This document shows positions 35,781 through 48,138 of a stretch of 64,000 nucleotides of DNA, in pieces (the stretch's first letter is position 1; the number at the start of each line of letters is the position of its first letter). The translations under genes were made by a program, and so were the position numbers. This DNA comes from Pseudofabraea citricarpa. Its lineage: Eukaryota > Ascomycota > Leotiomycetes > Helotiales > Dermateaceae. The notes beneath the pieces were generated by a model. That model was not told the DNA's origin. It saw nothing but the letters and a program-made list of their open reading frames with translations, and searched no databases. The stretch spans positions 62,001 through 126,000 of the forward strand of contig JAPWGK010000002.1 of assembly GCA_029641185.1 (NCBI GenBank). Reading direction: 5' to 3'.

Positions 35781-37353
35781 GTCGACCGTCTCGTGCAATT
35801 GAAGCGCGTCAAACATCTCCCTCCGACCGCATCGTGCAAAGAACTTTATATTTCCTGCCCCCCATTCTTGAAGCCCCGCAGCAATTTTCGAAGAGATCTT
35901 GGAGTCGTTGTTCCGTTCGGGCTGGCGTGTCTTCGGAGATTTTTTTGGCGCGTCGCAGCTCGCCTGTTCGTGAATTGGCTTTCTTGGCGTCTCGTGCAAT
36001 TGCCGCATTTATATCTTCACCCGATTCTTACAACTCTATCTGTTCTCCTATTCTTTCACGATGTGTATGTCCGTGAACCGCATTCATTGCGTTGTATAGC
36101 TCCCTAGAATCATTGAGCCCCCAAAAATCATTACGCACAAAGCCCAGGAATCAAAGTATGCAGATTCATTGCTTCTTGGTAGGCTTGCTTATTGTCGTAA
36201 CCAGACTGTTCTTGTACTACCTGGCTAATATCGGCCTCGAATCGCAGTACATCGTTGCGTAGCATTGTCAACGCCGTCGACGACCTGTCTCCTGCTGCGG
36301 AGCCGAAAACTGTACTCGTAGGCTAGAAAGCACGGCCTCTACGGCTGCTTTTCTGCGAAGATTGTGACTTTAGCCTGCCTCCTCCCCTCAAAACTTCGTG
36401 TATATTTTGATCCTCCAGGCGCTTTCAACCGTAGATAGGTATGAATGATCTTGGCTTATGCTATCAATGTTTCGTGCGTCTCGAATGCGAGGAGACCTTA
36501 GAGATGACAGGCAACAAAAACTTGGTTCTGACATAGTGCCGACCCTTGTATTTGACAGCTCTGCCACTCGTATGCTTTCAATCTTAAAGGAAGGTGTCAA
36601 GTTCAAGGCACGAGTCTAAACAGGATAGTTCTTTGTGATAGGGACCAATCTTTGCTGACCATGAGTAGTTGCTGGTGAACAAATACAAACATTTCACTCA
36701 ACTTTGTGTATGCTTTGCTTCTGCTTCTTGAATCTATTCGCCCACGATTAATAGGCACACAAGTATCAGAAGCGTCCAATGATCAACAAGATGAAGGTAG
36801 AGGTTTCTACCCAACGCTTTGTAGGTCAAAAACTTCAAAGTCAGAGACGTTATGGTAGTTTTACTCTTAATAGTTGTTGACTTGGCTAAAACAATCGAAG
36901 TCGAACTCGAACTCGAGTATTGTGTACTCATGTGAATTGGAAGAAATTTAATAATAATGCTGTATTTTTTGTATTTCTTTCAATTTCGAGTTCCAGGAGA
37001 GAAATATAAAAACCAGTTTATCATAACAATTTGATAACCTGCCGATCAAAGTTAATCATTCAGCTTTTCACTGTTCACATGAACGAGCATAAAAATAGGT
37101 ACGCAATTCGAGTGGATCTATGTCTATTCGTACAAGCAGTAGAATAGAGACGTTTTTCTTTTTCGGGTTTTCTTTTTCTTTTGTCAATGTAATGGAATGG
37201 CCCTTGAAATTCCTCAACGGGGTGGATATGATTTTTTAAATGAGGGTAAAAACGTTTTATTCGAGAAGCGCAGAGAAAAGCTCGTGCGAAAAGCCCAGAG
37301 AGAAAATCATGCTAGATGGCCAAAGGAAAGAATCATGTAATCCAAACATGCTG
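35781..37353. other. Spacer of 1.6 kb, no supported gene
   Basis: Promoter of the hydrolase gene followed by DNA with only short chance frames. No repeat or RNA gene recognised. Confidence 0.45.
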
Positions 37354-40300
37354 CTAGGGGAGTTCATCATTGGCTATTTGCCGTTTCTTTTTGGTCGCCA
37401 CCAGATGCGTGGGAAGAAGCAGTAGCTGCAGAAGAGTCCCATGGAGGAACTTCAGCAGATGCAGGATCATCGGTAACAGAAAGGTTATCTTGTGTCCAGC
37501 CCTCGAGATATTCCTCGACCTCGTCAAGAGCTGCGCGAGCATATCCCTACTAGGAATATTTGCAGGACGGGTGACCTTATGAGTGTGCTTATGGCGACAA
37601 ACATATGAGGTATGGCCCTTCCGACCACACTTGGTGCACTCTATGCCAACAAGCTTGAAAGAACCGGTGACCAAATATCCATCCTTGTCTGCTAACTTAT
37701 AAAGCTTGCCGAGGTAGCGATATTGAGAAGTGACATAAGAGTCCTTGTGATTAACTGTCATCCCATTTGTGCTGGTCACAATAACCTGGTCAAACCCCGA
37801 TCTAGTCAATGCAACGTTAAGCCGATGGGCCTCATCAGTAAAGCCAGGTGCTCTGGATCTTACAAAATCTAGAAGACATATATCTGCCTCCTGAGACTGA
37901 GATGTTCCAACAAGTACGGCAGAGACCAGGGGTTTCTTGAGCTCTTTCATAATCTGTTGGTATCGCTGAAAGGAGACAGCATACATGGTCTCAATCATGA
38001 TCGTGCTTGAGAGGAATTCCTTTGTGGGCCCCTTGATGAGGTCTAAGACGTAAGCCTCATGGTTCCTATTGAAATAAGAAATCGTGACAGCTTTCTCTTT
38101 CTGGCTATTTCTCAAACAAACAACAATTCAATTCTCCTGAAGGCGAGATATACATTTGCGCGAGAGCCATCCTCGGAACTTGCAAGCATTTGGAGAAAGT
38201 ACAGCAAGTTCTGGAACACACTTGACTTGGCCATTGTAGAATAGATCGGAAGGGAACTGTTGGGAGCTAATTTAGACCGCCTTTCTTTCTATGTTGCTCT
38301 GTGATTCTTGATAGAGGGTGGCCAACGCGTACCAAACGACCAACACTAAATATAGTAAACTGTCTCGCGAAAAAGTTCACAAGTTCATCTTTTCCACCGA
38401 ATGTCATAACGGTAGGACCAAATTGTTCGGGATTACCGGCCATGATAAAACCCTTTGCTGTTTGGTATCTGGCAATGATGGCCATTGTGATAGGCTTAGT
38501 GTACTGAAAGGCCTCATCCGTAACGAATAACAAGACCAGGTGTGGTAACCACAACATCAATGTAGTTGGTGAGAATATCCACCATGAGATCCTTGACAGC
38601 TGAAAGGTACTCCTTCTCCTCGCCTTGCATCAAATGATTGATCTTGATAACCAGCGGGTTAGCCTTCTCCAACTTGCAGCGAAAGCATGTGACCAGAGAG
38701 GGAATGCTAACATTGCTGCACCTCGGTGTGCAAATCTCAACCCAATAGTGAACTGGTTCAATAGACTCATTTGCTCAGCATCACAATCAAATTTGATGAA
38801 GCCTTTCTTGTCGAAAGATTTGACAAGCATACTTAGTAAGATGAAGGACCTTCTTATTTCCAAGTCCGTGAGAGTTGTTCATGGCAATTTGTCAGTTAAC
38901 ATAATCATCGACGGAAAGGTTTGTGGAGTTAATAACCAAGACTGTTGCCTAGTGGGTGGTTGATGGATGACCTATGCGATTATCTCCTAAAAGTGAAGGT
39001 CTTTCCACATCCAAACACACCCTGAAATATCAAAATGGTATTTCAAAATTCCATTGGGTGTATTTTGGAGTGATTTACAAGCCTTGCACTGGTTGATACC
39101 AAGACCATCGTTGACAGGAAAACCTGGTACATCGGGTGCCATGAGCTCAGATACGAGATCAATGTATGATATGTTTCGGGGGTTCATGGTGATAATGTAT
39201 TGGGCGATGTGTTGCTGAACAGTGCTCAGAGGCTCGTTTTTAGAGAGATGGAATAATGCTGAAAGGCCGTTGACTGTGTCCCGCTCTTGTTGGGATGAGT
39301 GGGATGAGTGGGATGATTCGATGGCAACGTCGATCTTCTTAGCATTTTCAAGAAATTCTTTGAGATTTTCTACGTTGAACGCTTTCCAGGTCAGAGCTGG
39401 GACTTTTGTCATTACCCAGGGCTTCTTGGAGTCTTCGGGTTCCGGCCATCGTGGATCCAGATGACGACTAAGAACCGAGAGAATTGCAACGCCATATCCC
39501 CGTGGAACTCCTTCAATGTGGTTAACGATATCAAATCCCCAACTATGATTCGGGTTTGTATCATTTCCATGGGTGACACATCGTATCTCAAAGGGAGTGT
39601 CAATGGCCTGATCGAGTGACAGTTCTTCAACAGTCTCTTCAATCTCAACCACAGCTTCATCAGGGATATCAAATAGATCTTCTCCGATTTCGGCCTGTTA
39701 TGGCAGTAAGTCATCGCTCGCATGAATATTTGAGAGATCGACTGGACTAGGTGGAAGCTCAATGCTCGCTGCTTGAACCGGAGATGACTCTAACGGCTGA
39801 GCATTGGGTGACACTTGTGGGAGTGAAATTGAATCAGTGACCTGCTCATCGGATATATATTCCTCAGCGACTGGGTGAAAGAGAGCGGCATCCAAAGGCT
39901 GTACTTGTAGGTAGTCTGATGCTTCAAACAAAGACAAGTCATTGGCCGGATTTGTAACATCTGGAAGACCAGGAACCGCGAGCCCGTGAAGGTTGGCTTG
40001 AAAGCTATCTCCGGTGGAAATTCTGGGAGCACCCTCCTTCAGCGGTAACACTGCGACAAACATGCGAGGTTCTTTGCAACCACCAACATGATCTTCAGAC
40101 AATAAGGTGCAAGGCATCTCAATGCACTTGACTTTCAAGGACATGTCGCCGGTTCTCTGAGCTTCTGCAGCTTTCCATTCTTCTTCATAAGCAGCACCGT
40201 AGACACCATAGACAATAGGCATCAAATACTCCTCTTTGCCGCAAAGGGCATATCAAGCATCTTGACTAGCGGTAGAAATCCGATGCTCAAATATCGACTA

Positions 40301-41228
40301 GTGATGCCAAGTTCAGAACATGAGCGATTGGAGAGCCATGCATCCATCGAGTATAGATGGGATTGACGGCCACCTTCTCATTGCGAACCGTCATAGCGAA
40401 GCTTCGTAAATTGAGATCATTATAAGAGGGTGGGGATCCCAGTTGGATGCGGCCTCATTGGTATCTTCAACTGCAACTGGCTTCTTGTCATATGCTTGCA
40501 GGAGTACAAAGGCCTTGATTCTCATGTGATATCTCAACTCGGGATTCAGATCATTCAGTACCAGCTTGGATGATAGCACCGTATCAAAGCCAGGACCCTG
40601 ATACTATGGGCCATTGGGCTTGGTGAGGAGAACACCGTCAAGGAGCATTGTGCATCGATAGGCAACAACGGGCACAGGGCGTTAAGCGACGGTTTTCACA
40701 ATGTCTTTTGCGAGATTGAAGTTCGCATTGACCTGTTCGACATTCAAGACAAGTCCATCAACTGTGACAGCGGAACGAGGTGCGAAGGATGCCGGCTTGA
40801 AGTTCTGGAGCATGGCAGAGTTTCGCTGGATATCGGTCTTCGACTCCTGCACAAAATTGGCTTCACAAGCAGCGACATTCTGATTAAGCAGACTCTAGAG
40901 TTCCACGCCGTCTTCTAGAGTGGCAAATCATGTACCGTGTTCCGCCCCTTGACGGCAGTCCAACCTTGGGATTGAATCGACCCCAGGAGACAGGCTTTGG
41001 ATCTTCCTGCCCCATAGTTGGATGTAGAGCGATCATCAGTGTTGTAACTTCAGCGGCTTCAAAGCTGTCATCGTGGATTTTGGAGGCGTGCTCATCAGAC
41101 TTGGGGGCTTCAGCGGCTTCAAGGCTACCGTCGTGAACAACAAGGGGATTCTCAGGGCACTTGGAGTCGAGATCGAATCCAGTACGAGCTTGGAGCTTGA
41201 GGCTTGAAGTTGTGGTAGAGGGTATCAC
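37354..41228 (-). pseudogene. Decayed superfamily-1 (UPF1/NFX1-like, AAA_12-type) helicase with CCHC zinc knuckle
   Basis: On the minus strand one frame from about 40900 to 38990 keeps coding character but is broken by eight stops: 40895-40897 TAG, 40682-40684 TAA, 40604-40606 TAG, 40391-40393 TGA, 40313-40315 TGA, 40298-40300 TAG, 40253-40255 TGA, 39698-39700 TAA. Near 39040 a frame change leads into a Walker A loop, Gly-Val-Phe-Gly-Cys-Gly-Lys-Thr. At about 38267-38560 is a motif II-like Asp-Glu-Ala segment with Ala-Gly-Asn-Pro-Glu-Gln-Phe-Gly-Pro and Glu-Gln-His-Arg. At 37600-37960 are Gln-Glu-Ala-Asp-Ile and Leu-Asn-Val-Ala-Leu-Thr-Arg, motifs V-VI of UPF1-type helicases. Then comes a zinc knuckle, Cys-Thr-Lys-Cys-Gly-Arg-Lys-Gly-His-Thr-Ser-Tyr-Val-Cys. 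One more frameshift near 37545 precedes an acidic tail. Frameshifts also separate 40884-41228 from the rest. RNA or DNA unwinding was the likely past role. Confidence 0.82.
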
Positions 41229-42964
41229 CTAGAAAAAGAAAATTAGTTCAGCAATATCACAATATCAGACAAGTAGAAGAGACCTCACAGATGCAGAAGT
41301 AGCAGTCAGAGCTAGAAAGACTTGTGCAACAGTGATATTAGCACTGTGGCCGGGAGAGTGCGTGCTATGGATTGTAGTGAAACCTGTGTCAGGTGGATCA
41401 TGTTCGCGAGATTCTTCTCGAGCTATGGTGAGTGAGTGCTGATCACTGCTAACTATGTTAGTACTTTGTAGGACAGAAAAGGAATGTCAAATGTGTTGAA
41501 GGAGAAACGGTTTTGGCTTGTGATAATGTGCCTTGATATAGGTAAGCTAACCGACACGAGCCGTCCAGATAGTGGGTAGATAGGACTTGTGAACTGGTGA
41601 TTGTGCATTGAATAAAGCAATGCCAATGATGAATCCCAGTCGGGCAATGATGAGGAATGAATAAGTAGGGTACTTGGATGGAGCTCAGTCTTGAAGCAGT
41701 GGTGTACTGTATGTTCCTTATGCGGTGCTGCAACTCTATCTTGAGGCAGAGCCACGCTCGATGATCTGGATGCAGCGCCGCAACTCGATACTGAGGACGC
41801 GAGAGAAGATGCATGGAGGGGAGTGATAATATAAACGATCAAAATACCTTGGGTGAATTTAGTTAGCATGTTTGAAAGAGGTTTTGAATGTGGACGAGGT
41901 GTAAAGGGTAGAGAGGTTGTGGGTAGAGCGTGAAGAGGTCGTAGATTGGAGAGTAGCTGTGCTGAATCGAGGCGTTAGCGTGACCTGCATTAAGCGAGTA
42001 GCCTCGAAGTCCCAAGGAGCAAGGGTAAAGGCAAAGCTGGCGGTAAACTTACGATTTTTAGAAAGCTCAGGTTGAATGAGATTGGTACGGAAAGCTTTAG
42101 CTTCTAGATCGTGACACCTGTGCAGCTCAAAGGGAGAAAAGGAGTTGAGAGCAAGATGAGGAGAATGAAAAGGGGGAGTTGAAAGAGAAGAAAAACAAAA
42201 GAGACAGGTCATCGCTTAATAATGAAACGTTATGTTGACTACAAGCAAACTGGCTTTGTCCTTTACAATACGAAATCATCGATTCACTCACCACCTTGAC
42301 TCGCCAACAGATATCATTGATGCATGAATGCAATGCTTATATGTACTATCGCAAGCACCAGAATGATTGCAATGTGCAGGATGTGAGGCCAAGGTCACAG
42401 GAAATGTGTCCTCTTTCATATTCGCAAAACCAGAATTCAAAAGACATCTCCCATAGTCTGCTTGCGTTGCGTGCCCTACTTCTAACTTCGTATATATAAT
42501 CCAAAGCCACAGAGTACGAAAGCAGACAGAATGGAGTAATGCAAAGATCATCCATATAGCAAAGGACGTTCATCAAGAACAGACAAGACAGCCAGTATTC
42601 CAAACATTCTTCATTCCTTGTTCTATCTATGTACAGCAATAGCATTGCATGGTATAGAGATCTGTAAAAGCAAAAGCCGAAAACCCAAGCCAGGAGCCGA
42701 GGTCTGACCAAGGAAAAATGGGGGTATGGGGTATCCAGCATCAATCAATCAACCAGCACCAGTGAAACAGAAACAAAAACAAAACAAGAGAGATAGAAAA
42801 GTCCAAAAAAAAGTACACAAACATTAAATATAGATAGGTGTATAAGATCAAAGGGGTAATCCGAGGAATGAATCGCTGTGTGCCATGCCATGTTTCCTTT
42901 CCGTCCCACTGTTCTTTCTTCCTCGTTATAATCAATTCATAAGACGGAAAGTTCAGTCATTTCA
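41229..42964. other. Spacer of 1.7 kb
   Basis: Contains the former 5' flank of the helicase pseudogene and the 3' flank of the coiled-coil gene. Several minus-strand frames of 100-140 codons at 41453-42212 overlap one another in different frames, have unremarkable Ser/His-rich composition and no family resemblance, so none is called. Confidence 0.45.
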
Positions 42965-44917
42965 TTATTCTTGTATAGCATCACCGGCCGTGGTTGCGTC
43001 GTCTTTCTTCGTCCAGGCACCGGCAGCCCAGCCCATCCAGCTGGCTCTCTTATTCCCCTCGTCACTGACCTTTCGGGCATCGGCATTGTCCTGAACAAGT
43101 CGAAGTGGTCGTGGTTTGTTGCCTGCGAAGGTGGTTTGTTTCTCGGCACGTGGAGGGCTGTTACTTGGTGGGGTGGTCACTCCACTATCGCCGCTCGTGC
43201 TGCTGGTCTCGCTCTTCATGCCCGGGAAGTTGCCGGCTGTACCTGGTTGACCAGCACTTGGTACTCTTGCAGCTGCGTTGGGGTTACCACCCACAGCTGG
43301 AGGAGCGAAGAAAGATTGGGAGTGTCGTGGTGTTTGAGGGCCTTGGAGGGGAGGCGAGTTCTGGGGTGGTTGACCGCGATACATCTGGTTGACGACGGAG
43401 GCAGCTCCGCCGGTATATTGTTCACTCATGGGACGACCGGTGCGGAAGCTTGAGGAGCGGCCCAGGCCGAAAGGAATGCTAGGTGCCGTGTCCGGGTCGG
43501 TGAGGGTCGAGGAGCTTGTTGGCATTACCGATTGAGGTCTTGGCCTCCGTGCTCCTCCCATGGCAACGGACTTGGCTCGTTGGAGGATTGATGCACCGCT
43601 TGCTTGCTCTTTGGGCGGAGGTGGTAGGTCCTTATCAACGTTGGCGCTAACCGGTCTTGGTTTGGGTTTGAAGTCCGAGGATTGGTCGAGAATAGCTTCG
43701 AAGTCTTGATGCTCTAGTAGTCGCTCAATGATCTTGTTGATGTAAAGTGTTAAAGCTTTGTTCGAGTCCTTTGCTGCTTTCAATTCAGCTTCCAGACGTC
43801 GGGTATTGTCACCCTCCTCGCCCTCGGCTGCTTCAGATAACTCATCTGCAAGGCTGGAAGCTGGGGTTCTTCCTTCGAGTGCGCTCAGCGCATCTTCGTT
43901 TGAAGCTCGGCTGTGGAATCCAAAGTGATCCTTAGCAAAATCTTCAAGATTCAAGGTCTTCTCCGAGAGCAGAAGCTGAAAGCTCTCGTTATCTTCCATC
44001 AATCTGGCATTCGTCATACGCGCTTCTAGCAGGAGTCGCTCAACTTCGTGTAATCTTCCACCTCCCATATTCTCAGATTCCACAAGCTTGATCTGTGCCT
44101 CTGCAAGCTCCAAACGGAGGGATTCAATAAGCCTATCTTTCTGTAGCACAAGCTTCGAGTTGTTCCGGGAATCGCTTCGGACCAGTGCAGATGGAGGCGC
44201 AAACTGATTTTCCAGACTAGGAGAGGAGTTGTTTGCTATGGAAGTCAGCGCAAGTCTTTCGGGGGAAATGGAGAACTCACAATTTCTGGATACCCGATGT
44301 TCCTCCTCGATATTGTTCCTCTGGTTCAAGCTATCCTTCAAGCGCTGGATAATGGTCTGCATCTCCTCTTCCCGATTGCTCATCTCATCTCTTTCCTTGG
44401 TCATGCTGCTCCGCTCAGCCTCATAAATTGACTCCATCTCACGCTTCTGCCTGAATGCATCCCGCTTCTCATTCTCCAGCGACTCGATGCGCTCCTCGCT
44501 CTCGTGTAGCCGCTCCTCGAGCTTGCCCTGTTCCTGCACAGCTTCGTCCAACCTTGATTGCAGGACCTGGTTCTGTTTCTGAGACTGCTCGTTCGCTGAT
44601 TCGGCCTTGCGAAGTCTGTCCTTGAGGTCATCCAATAATGCAACCGTCTCGGCTCGAGCGTCATCGTCGAAATCTGTAGCGATGCTCGAGGTGCTGAGAT
44701 TGGTGCTCTGTCTCTGTGCAGCAGCTGCTCGTGCAGAAACAGGTGTCCCACCTCTTACTGATCGCGTCCGAGCCACGCCGTTCGGGGTGGTTGATGACGG
44801 AGTTGGGGATCGCGAGGGGCCTCGACTGGGGGAATGAGCCATGTTTGGATCTGTAGATGGACGTCGCCCTGTACTGGTGCTGACCGGCGGCGGGGGTTTC
44901 TTTGCAGCGGTCGACAT
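42965..44917 (-). CDS. Coiled-coil protein with Ser/Pro-rich ends, function unknown
   Basis: A predicted 635-residue protein. Exons on the minus strand: 44281-44917 and 42965-44235. The 45-nt intron is in frame but has a proper donor (GTGAGT), branch (GCTGAC) and acceptor. Layout: basic Ser/Pro/Thr-rich N terminus (1-75), coiled coil of Glu/Arg/Gln heptads (about 85-210), second coiled coil (about 235-310), then a helix rich in hydrophobic residues (Ala-Leu-Thr-Leu-Tyr-Ile-Asn-Lys-Ile-Ile-Glu-Arg-Leu-Leu-Glu-His) that is probably the conserved core. A long disordered Pro/Ser-rich tail follows, ending in a Trp-containing acidic peptide (Ala-Ser-Trp-Met-Gly-Trp). A scaffold role in cytoskeleton or membrane traffic would fit this shape, but that is a guess. 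Confidence 0.88.
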   Translation of the reverse strand: MSTAAKKPPPPVSTSTGRRPSTDPNMAHSPSRGPSRSPTPSSTTPNGVARTRSVRGGTPVSARAAAAQRQSTNLSTSSIATDFDDDARAETVALLDDLKDRLRKAESANEQSQKQNQVLQSRLDEAVQEQGKLEERLHESEERIESLENEKRDAFRQKREMESIYEAERSSMTKERDEMSNREEEMQTIIQRLKDSLNQRNNIEEEHRVSRNCEFSISPERLALTSIANNSSPSLENQFAPPSALVRSDSRNNSKLVLQKDRLIESLRLELAEAQIKLVESENMGGGRLHEVERLLLEARMTNARLMEDNESFQLLLSEKTLNLEDFAKDHFGFHSRASNEDALSALEGRTPASSLADELSEAAEGEEGDNTRRLEAELKAAKDSNKALTLYINKIIERLLEHQDFEAILDQSSDFKPKPRPVSANVDKDLPPPPKEQASGASILQRAKSVAMGGARRPRPQSVMPTSSSTLTDPDTAPSIPFGLGRSSSFRTGRPMSEQYTGGAASVVNQMYRGQPPQNSPPLQGPQTPRHSQSFFAPPAVGGNPNAAARVPSAGQPGTAGNFPGMKSETSSTSGDSGVTTPPSNSPPRAEKQTTFAGNKPRPLRLVQDNADARKVSDEGNKRASWMGWAAGAWTKKDDATTAGDAIQE

Positions 44918-47172
44918 GTTGGATGATTATGTGTGGGGGGTTGGATAGGAGGTGGGTGGTGTTGGTGGTGGGAGGTGGTTGTTGTTGTTGTTATGTGTTG
45001 TCCAGGAACGCCAAAAGTTAAGGTGTCGTCGCCCAGTCAAATTGCCGATGTAGTCAACTCTGCGAGGCTGATCTATAAATGGTGTGTGGTGTGGCCGTGG
45101 TAGAAAACGGCTGCGCCTCACGTTGAGCAAATCGCAAGCAGGTGATTATCTCGTAAGCCGCGAAGATGAAGCTGAGACGGTACGAGCATAGGAGGGAGAC
45201 GGGGACGGGATAGGGGATGTGCAAGTTGGGAAGTGCAGAGATTGCTGTGGTTCTGGTCAGGACTCAGGAGAGGAGTAAGGAGGCAGGCATTTTGCGGGCG
45301 ACTATTGTTATTATTGACTTAAGATTGCCTGTTCGCGTCGACGGGCACTTAAGGTACCTGCGAGTAGTAAAGATCCTTGGCCACCAGCATCAGCATCATA
45401 CAGATTACGATTAGAGTACGTTGTGCTGTACTGTACGTGACGTGCCTGACTTGACGGACACGACTGGAGAATGTGGATAGTCGCGATAGACTCGATAGAG
45501 TGCGAAAATCTCCGCGTCTCATGCACATTGAAACAACTTTAACCACGGCGACATGGGCATGCTTGAACTTGATACCCAAAACAGTCACAGAAAGCTTTTT
45601 CTGACGCACCAGGAGCAGCATCGTCCCATCTTCCGCCGTGCCGTTGGGGAGCGACATGTCAGGTAGCTTTCGTTCCTGGATCACAGCAACGAGCTACACA
45701 GCTCTCAACGGATAAAGCATGCAGATGCCAGATGCCAATGCGGATGCGAACATGGCAATCGCTGAAGCCAACGAACGCCTCAGCCTCAGCCTCACCGTTG
45801 GTGTCACGTGATTGCGTCTCGCCGAGCCAGGTCATGATTCGATCACGGGTTGTCTTCATCCGGTTAGCAGGCACGTGAGCCCGACCCCGACTTGTCGATA
45901 CCTACTCCGTACCTACTGACAGTTGAAGTCATCTCAAACCTCACCAAGAAAGAATGATGTGCAACTCCCTGCAATCAACACAACCCGACAGCCAGACCCA
46001 AGTCTATGAACAGCCTCGCACACGACAAAATACATCAACCGTCAAGGAAATCAAGCAGACCGAGGAGAATGCTGACAGCATCAACCAGCAACTCCAGTCT
46101 GGCTTTAGCTGGTCGTGAAGTCCGGAAAGGGAATAGAGAAATGGCTGGCCTTGGCCTTGACCGCAAGAATATTTCCAGGTCTCTCTGTGGTGACTGACCT
46201 TGAGAGATACAAGTACGAGCATAAGTACAAGTAGTCCGTCCAGTTTGGAGCCCTCGAATCCAGGCCAAGCTCGCCATCATTGCCAGCACCACCTACAGTA
46301 TCACTCCGCAAGTCCGAGTTGGAGATTTGGAGTGTGACACAGCAGATGATCAACGTCCATCACTGCAGCGGCAACAACGTAAGCTCATCCTCTCCTTAAT
46401 CACTCCAAAATGCATCAATCACGAACGAACAAAGTGCTTGGAGGTTTGTGAGGATTCGCCCAGTGATACAGTCTTCTATGCTTCTATGGCTTTGGAGGGA
46501 CTTATTCAATTCCAGCTCAGGCTCAGGCGCAAGCCCAGCACGCTTGCGGATACCTCTTCCACTACTCAAAATCATGGCTATACTTAGTGCTGGAGCTTCT
46601 GACATCTTGGGCGGATAGACTGCTTAATTGTAAGCCAGGAGTTCTGTTGCGGAAGGGAAGAAGCCCCGCCACGGCCAAGATGGAGTACGTGATACATTCT
46701 GCATGTCACATTTGCCATTTGACATGATGCTCTACCTCTTCAGCGAATGATGCTTCATTCCATGATATGGGCAATTCTCGATTCGAAACCCAGGTTCGGA
46801 GATGTGATGTGGTGAATTATGTCCGAAGTCATCGTCCTCGGGACCGAAGCAACTTCGCAATGACGATTCCTCCTGAGAAATGTGACTCTAAACCATGAGG
46901 TCTTGCCATCTGTGCTGAGCAATAATCCAATCTAACTAAGTTTTGTGACTCTCACCACCTCTTTGCCTCCAGATTCTTCGCCGAAACTCCTCTAGCACGT
47001 TGCCTCCGCCCCAATTCTGAAAAATTGCCTGTGGGTGCTGGACTCGGCTAATTTTTAGCGCCGTTGCTTTGAAATCCTCCAGTTTGGGCCCCCGATTCAA
47101 GAAGCTGGAATTCCTCCCTCCGAATTCCCTCAATCAACCACACACACGACAACCATCTCGAAATCATTCAAG
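44918..47172. other. Divergent spacer of 2.3 kb between coiled-coil gene and RPL10
   Basis: Holds both promoters. GT-rich and TTG repeats (about 44930-44995) lie just upstream of the coiled-coil gene. A 54-codon frame at 45954-46118 (plus) has a protein-like Gln/Thr/Glu-rich composition (start Met-Met-Cys-Asn-Ser-Leu-Gln) but no known relative, so it is not called. Other frames on both strands overlap and look random. Confidence 0.45.
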
Positions 47173-48138
47173 ATGGCACGCCGTCCCGCAAGATGTTACA
47201 GATACTGTAAAAACAAGGTTCGTCGACTTTCCTGAATGCGCCGACGCTGGAGAAGTGCTGCCTGTCGGTTGTCACCAAGATTTGTAACGAATTCTTTGTG
47301 CGATCGAGATGGCATCGACCAAAACAGCGAGAGGAGGGACCCGATATAGAGAATCACCAGCTGACATCTCCATCATAGCCGTACCCTAAGTCTCGTTTCA
47401 ACCGTGGTGTCCCCGACCCCAAGATTCGCATCTTCGATCTTGGCCGCAAGAAGGCAAACGTCGACGAGTTCCCTCTCTGCATCCACTTGGTCTCCAACGA
47501 GTATGAACAGTTGAGTTCCGAGGCTCTCGAGGCCGCCCGTATTTGCGCCAACAAGTGAGTTACCCACGATTTCAAGGTTGCCGGTTTCATCGGGAGGAGG
47601 AATTTGCAGCGTAGGAGCAGAGACTGATGGTATATCTACAGGTACATGGTCAAGACCGCTGGAAAGGAATCTTTCCATCTCCGTGTCCGCGCCCATCCCT
47701 TCCACGTCGTCCGTATCAACAAGATGTTGTCTTGCGCTGGTGCCGATAGACTGCAGACTGGAATGCGTGGTGCTTGGGGAAAGCCCAACGGATCCGTCGC
47801 CCGTGTCAACATCGGTCAGATCATCTTGAGCATCCGCACTCGTGATTCTCGTAAGTACATCTTGTGAAGGAGGCGAGACCAAAAGTTAACCCAGCGCTCC
47901 AGACCGTGCCACTGCTCTCGAGGCCCTCCGCCGTTCCCAGTACAAGTTCCCTGGTCGCCAAAAGATCATCGTTTCCAAGAACTGGGGCTTCACCCCTCTC
48001 CGCCGTGAGGAGTACATGGAGAAGAAGCTTGGTGGAAAGGTCTTGGTTGATGGTGCCTACGTTCAATTCCTCCGCAACAAGGGTAACCTCGAGCAAAACA
48101 TCAAGCGTTTCCCCGCTGCTTTCGCTGGTGAGGCTTAG
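47173..48138 (+). CDS. RPL10: 60S ribosomal protein L10 (uL16)
   Basis: A 221-residue protein, the same length as yeast Rpl10. Exons: 47173-47217, 47379-47554, 47642-47850, 47903-48138. It starts [15 protein letters not shown] and continues [13 protein letters not shown], the invariant uL16 N terminus. Further on are Phe-Pro-Leu-Cys-Ile-His-Leu-Val-Ser and the loop near the peptidyl-transferase centre ([13 protein letters not shown]). uL16 joins the 60S subunit late in the cytoplasm, after Nmd3 export, and is needed for subunit joining. The very short first exon with a longer first intron (161 nt) is usual for fungal ribosomal-protein genes. I looked for a C/D snoRNA in the introns and saw none. 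Confidence 0.98.

Noticed and set aside
41453..42212. Several 100-140 codon minus-strand frames
   Set aside because: Overlapping frames in different phases, Ser/His-rich random composition, no domain, no splice logic linking them.
43105..43453. Plus-strand frames opposite the coiled-coil gene
   Set aside because: They are shadows of the minus-strand gene; Trp- and Cys-rich composition is typical of antisense translation.
47218..47641. snoRNA inside RPL10 introns
   Set aside because: A CTGA word exists in intron 2 but no matching C box or terminal stem could be found.
47373..47882. 169-codon minus-strand frame opposite RPL10
   Set aside because: It lies antisense to RPL10 exons and introns, has no family resemblance and is explained by the codon bias of the ribosomal-protein gene.
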